From Paenibacillus sp. FSL M7-0420 (GTDB taxonomy: Bacteria > Bacillota > Bacilli > Paenibacillales > Paenibacillaceae), in the NCBI RefSeq assembly GCF_038002345.1, contig NZ_JBBOCJ010000001.1, forward strand, positions 6,944,001 through 7,008,000: a stretch of DNA of 64,000 nucleotides. The letters are read 5' to 3'. Made by a program: the position numbers and the translations under genes. Under the pieces are notes generated by a model. That model had not been told where the DNA came from, searched no databases, and saw nothing but the letters and a program-made list of their open reading frames with translations. Shown piece by piece: positions 17,665 through 27,060 of this stretch (within the stretch, counting starts at the first letter, position 1; every line of letters starts with the position of its first letter).

Positions 17665-19745
17665 GCTTGATCACCACGTTTCTTCTTATGTTTGCGCAGC
17701 ATCAGAATCAGCGCCACGACCACCAGCGTCACGATCATCACCGCTGCGGTCACGAAGCCCAGCACATCGCTGCGCTCCACCACCCGCGAGACCAGAGAGT
17801 CCGGCTTGGCGCCGGAGACCGTCTTGAAGCGGTAGGCATTCACCGTGCCGTCCTTATCCGCTACAACGCCGTCACCGTACACCCTCCACCGGTCCTTCTC
17901 GCTCCCGATCAGCTTGGAGACTACGAAGTAGCTCTCTGAGCTGACCGCAGTGACTGCCAGCAGGCCTCGTCCGCTCTCGTAAGGGGATTCCAGGAGCTGG
18001 AGCGTGCCGATGGCGGCTCCGTACTGCTCGTCCAGAGCGATTTTCTCATTGGAGAGGAGGGTTGATCCTTCTTTGTTATACTTGAAAAAGAGCTTGCCGT
18101 TGTTGTCACGGATCACCTTGTTATTCTTATAGGTCCCGATTGCAATGATATTGTTGTCCTTCAGGTTATCCGCTGCTGCGTTATCGCTGTAAAAGTGGAC
18201 ATCACCGGTATTTCCTCCGGCAAACTGCCCGAGCATATTGAAGACATTCCCGAGGCTCCGGTAGGTGTAATCATCCCTCTCCTTCGGCAGCACCACCGCC
18301 ACACGGTTGAAGATGCCGTCCCGCAGGAACGGATAAGGGTAATTGCTCAGCAGGAGGTCGGTGCGGTCCTTCGTGTTCAGGCGCATGAGCGATTCCTTGC
18401 TGATATAGGCCCACGGCATCTCCTCTTTGTTCGGTGTACAGAGCATACTCGCAAGCTCCAGATCGAAAGCCACCGTCACGGTGAAGTTGCCGGAGATATT
18501 CAGGCTCTGCGGCACATTCAGATTCAGCACATCACCGTTGGCCAGCTCCTTCGTCAGCTTCTTGCTGCCGATGGGCGTATTATTGATGCTCACCGTCACC
18601 AGGGAACGGTTGAAGTCCAGATTCGCCGCATACCGGAAATCCAGGCTGATTCTGCCGTCATCCGCAATGGAGCGGTTGGACGGGAGAGAGACGAAATACG
18701 TCTGCTCCTGATGATTCGGCCCGGTGAGCTTGTCCCCCGTCTCCGTGAACGTAATGTTCGAGCTGATGGCCGGCGCAGGGTTCACTACATCGGTAGCACC
18801 AGTAACAACCTTCAGATCCTTGCGGAGCTGGCTCACCAGCTCCCGGCTTGCCATCAGCCGTCCGGCCTTGATCAGCAGGCTCTCATCCTTGGAGGTCACC
18901 ACCAGCGTAGGCAGGGAATCCTTGTTCACCAGCTGAATGACCGCATGGGTGCCGAGGTCATCCGCCGTACTTACCAGCTTCTTGATCCTATCGGGCAGAT
19001 GATCATACATAGCCACCAGCACTACTGCACTCTTGTCCTTGACGGTATCCTCGCGGTATGGCAGCAGCGGAATGGTTCTGTCATTCAGCGTGTTGCCTTT
19101 GGCGAATCCCGAGAGGGCGTAAGTAGCACTCTCCAGCTCTGCTCCGCTGGCATTCTGCGGCACGGCGAGCAGACTTTGTTCATTTTTCACCGTATCCATT
19201 CCTGAGAATCTGGCACTGAAATCCTGAATGCCTCCAGTAATGGCCTTCGGTGTATAATTCACAGCAATGTTCGAGGTGTTGAACAGATGCAGCCAGCTGT
19301 CCTGCATATCATCGATATTGCACAGCTCATAGCCGCCCGTCGTGGTTCTTAAGCTCCCCTGTATCCTTAGCGTATTGCTACCCTTGGTCAGGAACCCTTT
19401 GGGCGCCTCTACACTCAGGCTCTGCTGCCCGTTATTGTCCAAGGACGGCCGGAAGGAATAGAACGGAATGCCGTTCAGCGACAGTGTTACGCTCGACAGC
19501 TTATCCTCACTGATCTGTGAGGTCTGGAATTGCAGATTGATCATCACTTTATCCACATTCCAGTAATCCATGACTGTGAAGAACTGCTGCTGGGAGCTTG
19601 CGCCCCTCAGCGAGACATCGCTGGTGAACAGCGTCTCATACGTTGCTCCGGCTTCACCGGGAAGCACCGCCGCCTGCGCCGCAGGAATTTGAACCAGGAA
19701 GAGGGAGAGGCAGAGCAGCACTGTTAGGATCTGTTTTTTCATCAT
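17661..19745 (-). CDS. BcsB-like exopolysaccharide synthase subunit (YdaN-like)
   Basis: 694 aa. The signal peptide ends at AQA. Two large extracytoplasmic modules, each a carbohydrate-binding-like beta domain followed by a Rossmann-like flavodoxin domain, lead to one C-terminal helix and a basic tail (LRKHKKKRGDQA). This is the plan of BcsB, the partner of cellulose synthase, and of YdaN. It should guide the nascent glycan away from the glycosyltransferase encoded just upstream. It overlaps the degenerate GGDEF gene by ATGA. Confidence 0.85.
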   Translation of the reverse strand: MMKKQILTVLLCLSLFLVQIPAAQAAVLPGEAGATYETLFTSDVSLRGASSQQQFFTVMDYWNVDKVMINLQFQTSQISEDKLSSVTLSLNGIPFYSFRPSLDNNGQQSLSVEAPKGFLTKGSNTLRIQGSLRTTTGGYELCNIDDMQDSWLHLFNTSNIAVNYTPKAITGGIQDFSARFSGMDTVKNEQSLLAVPQNASGAELESATYALSGFAKGNTLNDRTIPLLPYREDTVKDKSAVVLVAMYDHLPDRIKKLVSTADDLGTHAVIQLVNKDSLPTLVVTSKDESLLIKAGRLMASRELVSQLRKDLKVVTGATDVVNPAPAISSNITFTETGDKLTGPNHQEQTYFVSLPSNRSIADDGRISLDFRYAANLDFNRSLVTVSINNTPIGSKKLTKELANGDVLNLNVPQSLNISGNFTVTVAFDLELASMLCTPNKEEMPWAYISKESLMRLNTKDRTDLLLSNYPYPFLRDGIFNRVAVVLPKERDDYTYRSLGNVFNMLGQFAGGNTGDVHFYSDNAAADNLKDNNIIAIGTYKNNKVIRDNNGKLFFKYNKEGSTLLSNEKIALDEQYGAAIGTLQLLESPYESGRGLLAVTAVSSESYFVVSKLIGSEKDRWRVYGDGVVADKDGTVNAYRFKTVSGAKPDSLVSRVVERSDVLGFVTAAVMIVTLVVVALILMLRKHKKKRGDQA

Positions 19746-19788
19746 GTTCCGTATCTCCTGTATATCTTATTTCTGGACCTCCGGCGCA

Positions 19789-21039
19789 CTAGTACCGCTC
19801 GGTTTTGTACCACTTGACTTCCCGTTTGAAGATAACGTCTTTGAAATAGTTGTACAGCCCGTAAGCGGCCACTACCATCCAGAGCTGGCAATACGAGACG
19901 TACATCAGCAGAATGATCCACAGGTTCGACAGGCTCATCTCGCCCTTCTCCGTGGTCAGGGTAACGAAGATCCCCACCACGAACAGCACAATGGCGAGCA
20001 GCCACAGGAAGCTGCTGAGCCCGGCGATGGTGGTATGTACATACCCCATGGCATGAAGCACGAGCAGAATATCCGAGGTGACCAGCGAGATCAGCAGCAG
20101 GAAGTAGATCGAGACATAATACAGAATATCGAAGCGGATCTTGACCGCCTTCCGGTCGAACAGAAGCGGAAGGTTCTTCACAATGACATAGATATTGCCC
20201 TTCGCCCAGCGTGTCCGCTGCTTGAACCATACCTTCACCGTCTGCGGCTCCTGCTCCCAGGTGACCGACTTCGGCTGGAACTTGATCCGGTAGCCCATCA
20301 TATAGATGCGGAAGCTGATCTCCGTATCCTCGGCAATTGCCTTCACATCCCAGCCGCCGATGCTCTCGACAATGGTCCGGCGCATAATGAAGTTTGTTCC
20401 CGGGATCGTACAGAGCTTGAACAGCTTCCAGCGCCCTGCCTGCGCCATCCACTGGAAGGACAGCGTCTCGATATTAATGAACCGGGTCAGCAGGCTGGCA
20501 TTCCGGTTGCGGGTTCTGAACTTGCCGATCACCGCCCCGAGGGTGGCATCATTCATAATCTCCGCCACCAGGTATTTCAGCGCCGTGCGCTCCGGCGTAT
20601 TGTCGGCATCATAGATCGCAATCAGCTCCCCGCTGCTGCGGGTGAAGCCGATGTTCAGCGCATTGGATTTCCCTTTGCCGCCTGTGACGGCGTCCGTATT
20701 GATAATGATCAGCTTGCGCTGCGGATTCCGCTCCTGGATAGCAGCCAGCAGCTCAGCGCTGTTGTCTGACGAATTATCATTGATGACGATAATCTCATAC
20801 CGGTCATGCGGGTAATCCAGTGCCAGCAGGGATTCCACGGTTTTGCTGATGACGACCCCCTCATTGTGGGCAGGAACCATAATCGTCACCATGGGATGCT
20901 CCCCGGTAATCTCAGGCACCGGTTCGTTTTCCGTTTGAATGTAGTACAGATACCCCGCTATAATCAGCATCACATTCACCAGCAGCAGGGACCAGATACA
21001 GATGACCGCGATCACCATCAATACGTCTGAGATCGTCAT
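19789..21039 (-). CDS. processive family 2 glycosyltransferase (YdaM-like)
   Basis: 416 aa. An N-terminal helix, a GT-A domain and three C-terminal helices. The catalytic set of processive beta-glycosyltransferases is complete: Asp in VINDNSSDN (about 88), DAD at 144-146, ED at 237-238 and QRTRW at 274-278. It should polymerise and export a glycan from a nucleotide sugar at the membrane. No PilZ domain is present, so control by c-di-GMP would have to come from the degenerate GGDEF protein of the same operon. Sugar identity is unknown. Confidence 0.92.
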   Translation of the reverse strand: MTISDVLMVIAVICIWSLLLVNVMLIIAGYLYYIQTENEPVPEITGEHPMVTIMVPAHNEGVVISKTVESLLALDYPHDRYEIIVINDNSSDNSAELLAAIQERNPQRKLIIINTDAVTGGKGKSNALNIGFTRSSGELIAIYDADNTPERTALKYLVAEIMNDATLGAVIGKFRTRNRNASLLTRFINIETLSFQWMAQAGRWKLFKLCTIPGTNFIMRRTIVESIGGWDVKAIAEDTEISFRIYMMGYRIKFQPKSVTWEQEPQTVKVWFKQRTRWAKGNIYVIVKNLPLLFDRKAVKIRFDILYYVSIYFLLLISLVTSDILLVLHAMGYVHTTIAGLSSFLWLLAIVLFVVGIFVTLTTEKGEMSLSNLWIILLMYVSYCQLWMVVAAYGLYNYFKDVIFKREVKWYKTERY

Positions 21040-21073
21040 AGTATTCTCCTAAACTCGCTATATTTTTCCCGAA

Positions 21074-22630
21074 TTACTTGTTCAAATATTTCCTGCGGTA
21101 CAACCTGTAACCGATAGTGAGCAGACCGCCGAACAAGAGCAACGCAGCCAGGATCACGATGATGAAGAATTGATTCTGCACGCTGAACAGCTTGTTGAAG
21201 CTTGTCGCCTGCTTCTCCTTGTACTGGAAATCAACGGCGACCTTCTGCGGGGTATAATCGACATCCAGTGTGTTGCCATCCAAGCGGATCACCCCGTCAG
21301 CAGACTCAAGGGTGTGCATATCCGTGCGGACCGTATGGGCCTCCTGCTTATAGTCTGCGAAGGTATACCATTCCGCATTCAGATTCTGCAGAAGTTCCTC
21401 CAGCCCGCGCTCATCCTCCGGCAGGTCCAGCGTCACCGCCGTATTCAGCGGAAGCTCCGGCATCGCCTTGCCTGTTCTGCCAATTCCCTGCAGCAGTGCC
21501 GGGGGCAGACTGTACAGAGAGGAAGAGAAGGGCGCTGAGGTGTCTGTCTGCTCCATATAATGGGTCTCTCCGTCCGGGAAGAGCACCGCCGAATTGAAGA
21601 ACCCCATGCCTGCGGCAGAATACTCCTTGTCATACGTCCAGTAGCTCTCGGCAGCAACGCCGAGCGGTGCCACGCCCCCTTCCGCCAGCACATTAATGAA
21701 CTGATTCATCTTCCCGCGCAGGGACCGGTCATTCGAATTGATCGGCGGTCTGACCGCAGGGGCATTGACCACGATGCTGCCGTTGCGGGACTGGACGGCT
21801 CTGAGCGCCTCCAGATACCGCTTCATCGCGGGGAAATCCGTATTCGCGAATACCGGACGGACACTGGCGATGAAGGGAATACCGCTTCTATACAGGCGGT
21901 CTGCCATCTGCTCCAGCAGGTTCAGATCCGAGAAGGGATAGATCTCCTTGATTACCAGATACATCTGCGGCTGTGCGGTATAGTGCAGCCAATCCTTCAG
22001 CACATAGGCCGCAGCCATGGCTGTGAAATCGCCCTGCTTCAGATAAGGCAGATATGCGGTCCGGCCGCTGCTTACCGCAAACGGCGCCTGCGTCCCCGCA
22101 TCTGATGAGGACCACGTTCCATAAGAACGCCCCGCGTCCGAAGCGGTTATATAAGGCATCCCTTCGGCCTCCACCGGAATTCCGGTGAATCCGCCGATGG
22201 AGAGACTTGCGCCCGCTCTATGCCATACCCCGGTCTTCAGCCGCAGCGTCTGCTGCATCCGGGCAGGCGGTCTATATCCAACATGCAGCATAGCCCCCTT
22301 ATACCCGGCAGCCTCCTGAAGGTAGGCTTGATTCGTAATCTCAAGCTCATCATTGTTAATCACAGTGATCACGCCGGAATAGCCCTTCATGCCGCCCGGC
22401 TCATAAGAGGAAATAGGCTTCAGCGTGACCTGTGCGCTGTAGGCGGCAAGCAGCCGTTGCAGCTCGGCCACATTCCCTTGCTGGCCTGAATTATTCGCCA
22501 GACTGTCGAACAGCAGCAGAATCCGCTGCGCCGGAGCCGGAGAAGCGGCAGCGGTTGCCGGACCGGCAGACGGCAGCAGATCACCCGCCAATACAATTAA
22601 CAGCAGAATGACGATCCCTCTGCGTCTCAC
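21074..22630 (-). CDS. DUF2334-type exopolysaccharide protein (YdaL-like)
   Basis: 518 aa with a signal peptide, a large extracellular domain and one C-terminal helix with a basic tail (IGYRLYRRKYLNK). The extracellular part has the DUF2334/polysaccharide deacetylase-like features of YdaL (PLGVAAESYWTYD, LVIKEIYPFSDLNLLEQMADRL). It may modify the glycan outside the membrane. It overlaps the membrane-protein gene upstream by 4 nt. A deacetylase activity is an inference; I did not identify a full metal-binding set. Confidence 0.75.
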   Translation of the reverse strand: MRRRGIVILLLIVLAGDLLPSAGPATAAASPAPAQRILLLFDSLANNSGQQGNVAELQRLLAAYSAQVTLKPISSYEPGGMKGYSGVITVINNDELEITNQAYLQEAAGYKGAMLHVGYRPPARMQQTLRLKTGVWHRAGASLSIGGFTGIPVEAEGMPYITASDAGRSYGTWSSSDAGTQAPFAVSSGRTAYLPYLKQGDFTAMAAAYVLKDWLHYTAQPQMYLVIKEIYPFSDLNLLEQMADRLYRSGIPFIASVRPVFANTDFPAMKRYLEALRAVQSRNGSIVVNAPAVRPPINSNDRSLRGKMNQFINVLAEGGVAPLGVAAESYWTYDKEYSAAGMGFFNSAVLFPDGETHYMEQTDTSAPFSSSLYSLPPALLQGIGRTGKAMPELPLNTAVTLDLPEDERGLEELLQNLNAEWYTFADYKQEAHTVRTDMHTLESADGVIRLDGNTLDVDYTPQKVAVDFQYKEKQATSFNKLFSVQNQFFIIVILAALLLFGGLLTIGYRLYRRKYLNK

Positions 22631-24183
22631 ATGCCCACCCCTTTATTCAGTGCCGGATATTCCTTGAGCGGCCGTGCAGACGGCGCGGACGGTGCAGACG
22701 GCACCGATCTGCGTGATGAGATGCCGCGGCCGATTACGCTGGCAGCCGTCTGGAAGATGATCAGGTCGAAGGCCAGCGTGAACAGGAATTCATGCTTGGC
22801 AATATCCGCGTCACCTGCCCCGATAATGGAGACTACGATACCCGACAGTCCGACCAGCATGGTCGCCAGAATCACCAACAGACGCTGCATGCCCCGGAAA
22901 TCCCGGGTACGGATGGACCGGACGAAGGATGGCATATAGACCCCTATCGTTACGGCCATCCAGAGCAGAATGAAGGCAAAGGGACGGGGTGCCAGCTTCT
23001 CCTTAAGTGTGCTGTACAAGCTGAAGAAATGACTCTGCGCCCGGAACTCCTTGCCTGCGGACTGCTCGTAGTTCCCCATGGCCGCCGGCTTAATTTTATA
23101 GGCACTCTCAGCAGCCGTATCCAGAATCGAGCCCAGCTCATTCGGGTGAGAAGCATAATAGGTCAGAATGGAGACGAAGCCGTAACGGCTGTAGAAATTT
23201 TTATCCAGCAGCTCGGATTTCACATCCACCGTCCCGTATTGGTCATAGTACGTATTCTCTTTGAGAATTGCGTATTGTTCATTGATTCCGAAGGAGCCAA
23301 GCGCCGTCTCCGGGTTCTTGGATTCCATCAGCACCCCGCGCGTCATCGCATGATACTGGTTAATATTCACGAACTCTTTGGAGATATTAAGATACGTCGC
23401 AATTCCGGCGAACATCATCAGACCGGCCGACAGGAGCGTGACCCAGCGGAACAGCTTATCCCGGCGGATCAGCACCAGCGGAACTGAGAGCAGGGAAATT
23501 ACCATCCCCACCGGAGCATTCTGCTGCTTGGAGGTGGTCAGGATCAGGGTGCTGATCAGCAGGATCGCCAGCATGGCATAATCGTTGTATCTCTTCCGGT
23601 ACAGCAGCAGCCAGGAGGCGAACACCAGAATCATGGTCACCATCACCAGGCTCTCGCCGAAGAAGGAGCTGAAGTAGTTGGTATACCCCGTATCCCCGAA
23701 AATGAACACCGCAAGAGCCGCGACTGCCATCCCCCGCTTAAGTGACATTTTCAGCGTGATTGCTTCAACCAGCAAGTAGACTGCGGCAACATACAGCACG
23801 GTGTAGATGGCAGCCTGGAAGCGGATATCGAAGACCTCGCGGCTGAAAAACAGCTTGTTGACGAAGATCGCCAGCTTGATGAACAGGGACTGGGAGGAGA
23901 CCACCATCGTGCTGTTCTCGTTGAAATATTGAAAGATTCCGAACTGCTTCACGAAATAACCGAAGTACTGGCTGTCATAGTCCGGAGCATTGAAATACAG
24001 GCCGTTGCTATATATAATCCGGTAAAAGTCTCCGTTATCCGCCATGCCGATATAAGGGGAGGTAAACAGCGAAATAGCCGTCACCAGCAGCACGCAGAAT
24101 GCGGCGGCAAATGCCGGAGTAATCCGAAAGCCAGCTAACGTGATACCGGGCCGGGTGGATGTAAGCTCTAGGTTGTTTATCAT
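22627..24183 (-). CDS. polytopic glycosyltransferase-like protein (WsfD-like)
   Basis: 518 aa with roughly eleven membrane helices. After the first helix comes SPYIGMADNGDFYRI, a conserved acidic loop like that of GT-C-type enzymes; the sequence resembles the WsfD glycan hexose transferase group. It lies inside the exopolysaccharide operon and overlaps the next gene by ATGA. As I know it, the Bacillus ydaJKLMN operon has no such gene. It may add side-chain sugars to the polymer from a lipid-linked donor. Family assignment is from recall and should be treated as moderate. Confidence 0.65.
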   Translation of the reverse strand: MINNLELTSTRPGITLAGFRITPAFAAAFCVLLVTAISLFTSPYIGMADNGDFYRIIYSNGLYFNAPDYDSQYFGYFVKQFGIFQYFNENSTMVVSSQSLFIKLAIFVNKLFFSREVFDIRFQAAIYTVLYVAAVYLLVEAITLKMSLKRGMAVAALAVFIFGDTGYTNYFSSFFGESLVMVTMILVFASWLLLYRKRYNDYAMLAILLISTLILTTSKQQNAPVGMVISLLSVPLVLIRRDKLFRWVTLLSAGLMMFAGIATYLNISKEFVNINQYHAMTRGVLMESKNPETALGSFGINEQYAILKENTYYDQYGTVDVKSELLDKNFYSRYGFVSILTYYASHPNELGSILDTAAESAYKIKPAAMGNYEQSAGKEFRAQSHFFSLYSTLKEKLAPRPFAFILLWMAVTIGVYMPSFVRSIRTRDFRGMQRLLVILATMLVGLSGIVVSIIGAGDADIAKHEFLFTLAFDLIIFQTAASVIGRGISSRRSVPSAPSAPSARPLKEYPALNKGVGM

Positions 24184-24205
24184 TCCGATTCCCCTTTTGG
24201 TTATA

Positions 24206-25363
24206 TTATGGAGCCTTATAGGAGTAAGCCAGCAGTGCCATCAGGTTATCAAAAGAGTATGCCTGCCCGGAGGCAGGATCACCGAAGCCGCCATATAGCG
24301 GACTCACAGGATCTGTCACCCTGAATTCATTCATCCGTTCTATACTGGACTGATAGAGGTCACCATCCTCCAGCACGGCTCCAATCATGGCTGTGAGCGC
24401 ATAGACCGCTGTTGAACGGATATCATTAGCCGGCTTGCCCTCACGTGTATATTGTCCGAATAAGGTTCCCGCTGCGACCTGAGCTTTGATGAAGCTGATG
24501 CTGGCCGGCTTTTGACGGCCGGTCTCTGCCAGATGAAGAATAGTCAGCAGAGATTCTACCGAGTTGATGCCTTCAGAGCTGTACTGTCCGCTCTGGTAAT
24601 CGAAGCGGGTCTCATAGAATGGAAAAGAATCGGACAAATATCCCTCCTCCAAAATACCGCTCATATTCTTCAGCAAATTCTCTTTTAATTCGCTAGATAT
24701 CGACAATTTCTGCAATACACTCAGATCAATATAACACAAAGTTACGAAGCTGTTGACCACTTTCAAATAATTGTCATAGATGTCATAAATGTAATCTTTT
24801 TTAGTATTGTTTTTATAGAAACGTTCTCCATATTTATCAGCTTCTCTGGTATATTCCGGCTGGCTAAATGCCTGCCCTGCCTCATATAACGCTCCGATCA
24901 TCCGCAGGTCATCCACCGCTGCATTCACGGGATAACGCTTCTGCTGCCTGGGACTGTAGCGGTAGCTGAAGCCGCCCTCCATATCGAAGGTTCTGCGGGC
25001 CGTCTTCCACTGCCGGTCGAACAGCTCCTGATTGCGGGTCCTGACAGCAGTCTCCATCAGAAGAGACGCGGACTCGCTCAGAATCTCATGGCCTGTAGCC
25101 ACCTCTGCCGCTTCAGAGGTCTCCTTCAGATTCGTATATACGCCATCGGGTCCTGTAAGCTGCGTATTTATGAAATGAAATAATTCCCGCTGTTCCACTG
25201 TAGGCTCAAGCTGCGGCGCTTCATCCGGCCGTGTAGTCCCTGCGGGAGAGACTGCCGGAGTATAGACGGGAGAGGATGGCGCCGGTCCGGCCTGATTGCC
25301 GCAGGAGGTTAGCAGGAGCAGCGACATCCCCAGAACAGCAGCCTTGCTATATCTGTTTTCCAA
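24206..25363 (-). CDS. lipoprotein with GH8-like fold (YdaJ-like)
   Basis: 385 aa. The lipobox LTSC (Cys 21) predicts a lipoprotein. The rest is helix-rich with GHEILSESASLLM near residue 92, resembling the catalytic-Glu region of GH8-type (alpha/alpha)6 hydrolases, as in YdaJ and Listeria PssZ. It probably trims or releases the polymer made by the operon. The TTG start follows AGGATGTG. It is the first gene of the operon. Confidence 0.72.
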   Translation of the reverse strand: MENRYSKAAVLGMSLLLLTSCGNQAGPAPSSPVYTPAVSPAGTTRPDEAPQLEPTVEQRELFHFINTQLTGPDGVYTNLKETSEAAEVATGHEILSESASLLMETAVRTRNQELFDRQWKTARRTFDMEGGFSYRYSPRQQKRYPVNAAVDDLRMIGALYEAGQAFSQPEYTREADKYGERFYKNNTKKDYIYDIYDNYLKVVNSFVTLCYIDLSVLQKLSISSELKENLLKNMSGILEEGYLSDSFPFYETRFDYQSGQYSSEGINSVESLLTILHLAETGRQKPASISFIKAQVAAGTLFGQYTREGKPANDIRSTAVYALTAMIGAVLEDGDLYQSSIERMNEFRVTDPVSPLYGGFGDPASGQAYSFDNLMALLAYSYKAP

Positions 25364-25446
25364 TCGATCACATCCTTAAATGACAACTACCAATTGATCC
25401 ATACTAATATAACGGTAATTATTGTCACATTATTTACTGTTTCTTC

Positions 25447-25459
25447 GCACATTATGTGC
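25447..25459. promoter_or_regulatory. 13-bp palindrome upstream of the exopolysaccharide operon
   Basis: GCACATTATGTGC, a perfect palindrome about 85 nt upstream of the first gene. It could be an operator, but no promoter could be placed with confidence beside it. Confidence 0.3.
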
Positions 25460-25492
25460 CGCTATCACATATTTCTCCTTTTCCGCCAGAAA

Positions 25493-25530
25493 AAGAGCCG
25501 CTCCATGTCTTAACGACTGGAACAGCTCTT
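25493..25530 (-). terminator. rho-independent terminator of the channel operon
   Basis: AAGAGC pairs with GCTCTT with a partly paired interior, followed by TTTTTC on the minus strand. It lies just past the K+ channel gene and isolates that operon from the exopolysaccharide operon. Confidence 0.8.
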
Positions 25531-25555
25531 ATGAATGCTTAGGTATTCTCTATCT

Positions 25556-26572
25556 CTAGCTCTCTTTAATTCTCCGGTACGTAGCCTCATCAGCGACGAT
25601 GTAGAGTCTGGCGTCTGCCGGAATCGCCTGGTCAAGCTTACGGTTAATGCCCAGATCGCCGCGGTCGGACAACAGGGTCGCCCCCTGGCGCAGCAGATCC
25701 TGAAAGGCCTCTCCATAGGTTGTCCAGCCGCTGCGGCGGGGAATCTCAAAGATATCATCCCCGTGCTCGCGGCTGAGCAGCTGAGTAATGACCTCTGAAT
25801 TGCCCTCCTGCAGGGCAGAGCGGACGGCCAGTCTGGAGATGGCATCATGGGAGAGCACGAACTCGTTCACCTGCACATGCTTGAAGTTCTGAATGTTCTT
25901 CTCCTGCATAATCTCTACGGTAGTATGTACCTGCGGGGCAATCCGCTCAATGCTGGAAGCAATCAACAGCGACTTGCCGTCGCTTAAGGAAGCTTCGTCA
26001 ATACGGGTGTCGCTGAACACAATCGCTGCTCTGGCGCTCCCGATATTCGCCTTCAGCAGAATGTCATCGCTCGCAGCATCGCCGCTGATGAAGTGGACCT
26101 GCTCCATGGATTCCAGCGGATGCCGTCCGTTCTCATCAATAATGACTACTTTGCATTCCCCGTCGTAACACAGAATCTCATCCACTGCCGCCTGTGTCTT
26201 GCGGTTCCAGTTAATCAGCACCACATGATTGTGCCCGTGAAAGGTCAAGGTTCCGGCTCCTCTCCTGCGCTGCATCTCGCCCATGGCATCGATAATCTTG
26301 CCGATCACCAGACTGAGCAGACCGATGCCAAAGATATATAAGAAAATCGTAAACACCTTGCCGGTGACGGTAGCGGCAAAGTAATCGCCATACCCGACGG
26401 TAGCCATGGTGGTCATTACCCAATAAAAGGCGTTGAACCAGCTATGAAACGTATCCGGCTCCAGCAGGAAGGCGATGGTTGCACTTAGAAGAATGAAGGC
26501 CAGAATAATAAAGGCAATGGACTTCTTCTTGAGATGAAGCAGCTTACCGGATAATTGGATTAGAAAATGCAA
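25556..26572 (-). CDS. K+ channel with RCK/TrkA-N domain (YugO-like)
   Basis: 338 aa. Two helices (about 19-38 and 70-95) flank a pore with the potassium selectivity filter TVGYGD (58-63), followed by a cytoplasmic Rossmann RCK domain starting at NHVVLINWNRKTQA. The Rossmann fold would bind a nucleotide and gate the channel. The start is TTG with AGGGATGA upstream. It is the last gene of the stress operon, 95 bp after the DUF350 gene. Channels of this type accompany DUF350/ATP-grasp genes in other bacteria. Confidence 0.88.
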   Translation of the reverse strand: MHFLIQLSGKLLHLKKKSIAFIILAFILLSATIAFLLEPDTFHSWFNAFYWVMTTMATVGYGDYFAATVTGKVFTIFLYIFGIGLLSLVIGKIIDAMGEMQRRRGAGTLTFHGHNHVVLINWNRKTQAAVDEILCYDGECKVVIIDENGRHPLESMEQVHFISGDAASDDILLKANIGSARAAIVFSDTRIDEASLSDGKSLLIASSIERIAPQVHTTVEIMQEKNIQNFKHVQVNEFVLSHDAISRLAVRSALQEGNSEVITQLLSREHGDDIFEIPRRSGWTTYGEAFQDLLRQGATLLSDRGDLGINRKLDQAIPADARLYIVADEATYRRIKES

Positions 26573-26667
26573 TGCTCATCCCTGCCTCCCGGGTGAATTG
26601 AGCCGGCGGGCAGCAGCCTGCACCAAGTCCCTCGCGGAGCGCAGCCGCTGACCGCATGCCAGGCTTT

Positions 26668-27060
26668 CTAGATAATCAGACTGCTGACCGCGAAGGCCGT
26701 CCCGATGAACACCATGCAGAGCATGACGCCGACCGCAACATTTCCCTTCTCCAGCTGCTCTGAAATCCGGAAGCCGGGCGTGAACAGCTCGAAGATCCAG
26801 TAAGAAGCGATCAGGCAGACATACCCCACAGCGAACCAGAGCATCATGAACCAGATGGAGGTATTTGTGTAGGCGGCCACGCCTAGAATGACCGCCGTAG
26901 CCAGGAACTTGCCGCCGAACGCCAGGCCTACCGCAACATTTCCCTTTTTCAGCTCCTCCATATCCTTGAAAGGAGTCATGAGCGCAAAGATCACCATACC
27001 CAGCACCTGAAGCAGAACAATGGTCAGAATACTAACCACCAGATTAATTACGATCGTCAT
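26668..27060 (-). CDS. DUF350 family membrane protein (YjfL-like)
   Basis: 130 aa with four helices arranged as an internal repeat: each half carries the DUF350 signature (LKKGNVAVGLAF and LEKGNVAVGVML). E. coli YjfL has the same fold and genomic partners. Its role is unknown, but it regularly travels with YjfC/YgiC-type ATP-grasp ligases. The ATG overlaps the TGA of the lipoprotein gene, so translation is coupled. Confidence 0.88.
   Translation of the reverse strand: MTIVINLVVSILTIVLLQVLGMVIFALMTPFKDMEELKKGNVAVGLAFGGKFLATAVILGVAAYTNTSIWFMMLWFAVGYVCLIASYWIFELFTPGFRISEQLEKGNVAVGVMLCMVFIGTAFAVSSLII

Noticed and set aside
18195..19205. 336-aa plus-strand open frame
   Set aside because: Antisense to the BcsB-like gene; His/Arg/Gln-rich and without membrane or domain features.
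25364..25492. c-di-GMP riboswitch ahead of the exopolysaccharide operon
   Set aside because: The leader is AT-rich and shows no GEMM-like paired stems with conserved GNRA and receptor; only a short palindrome is seen.
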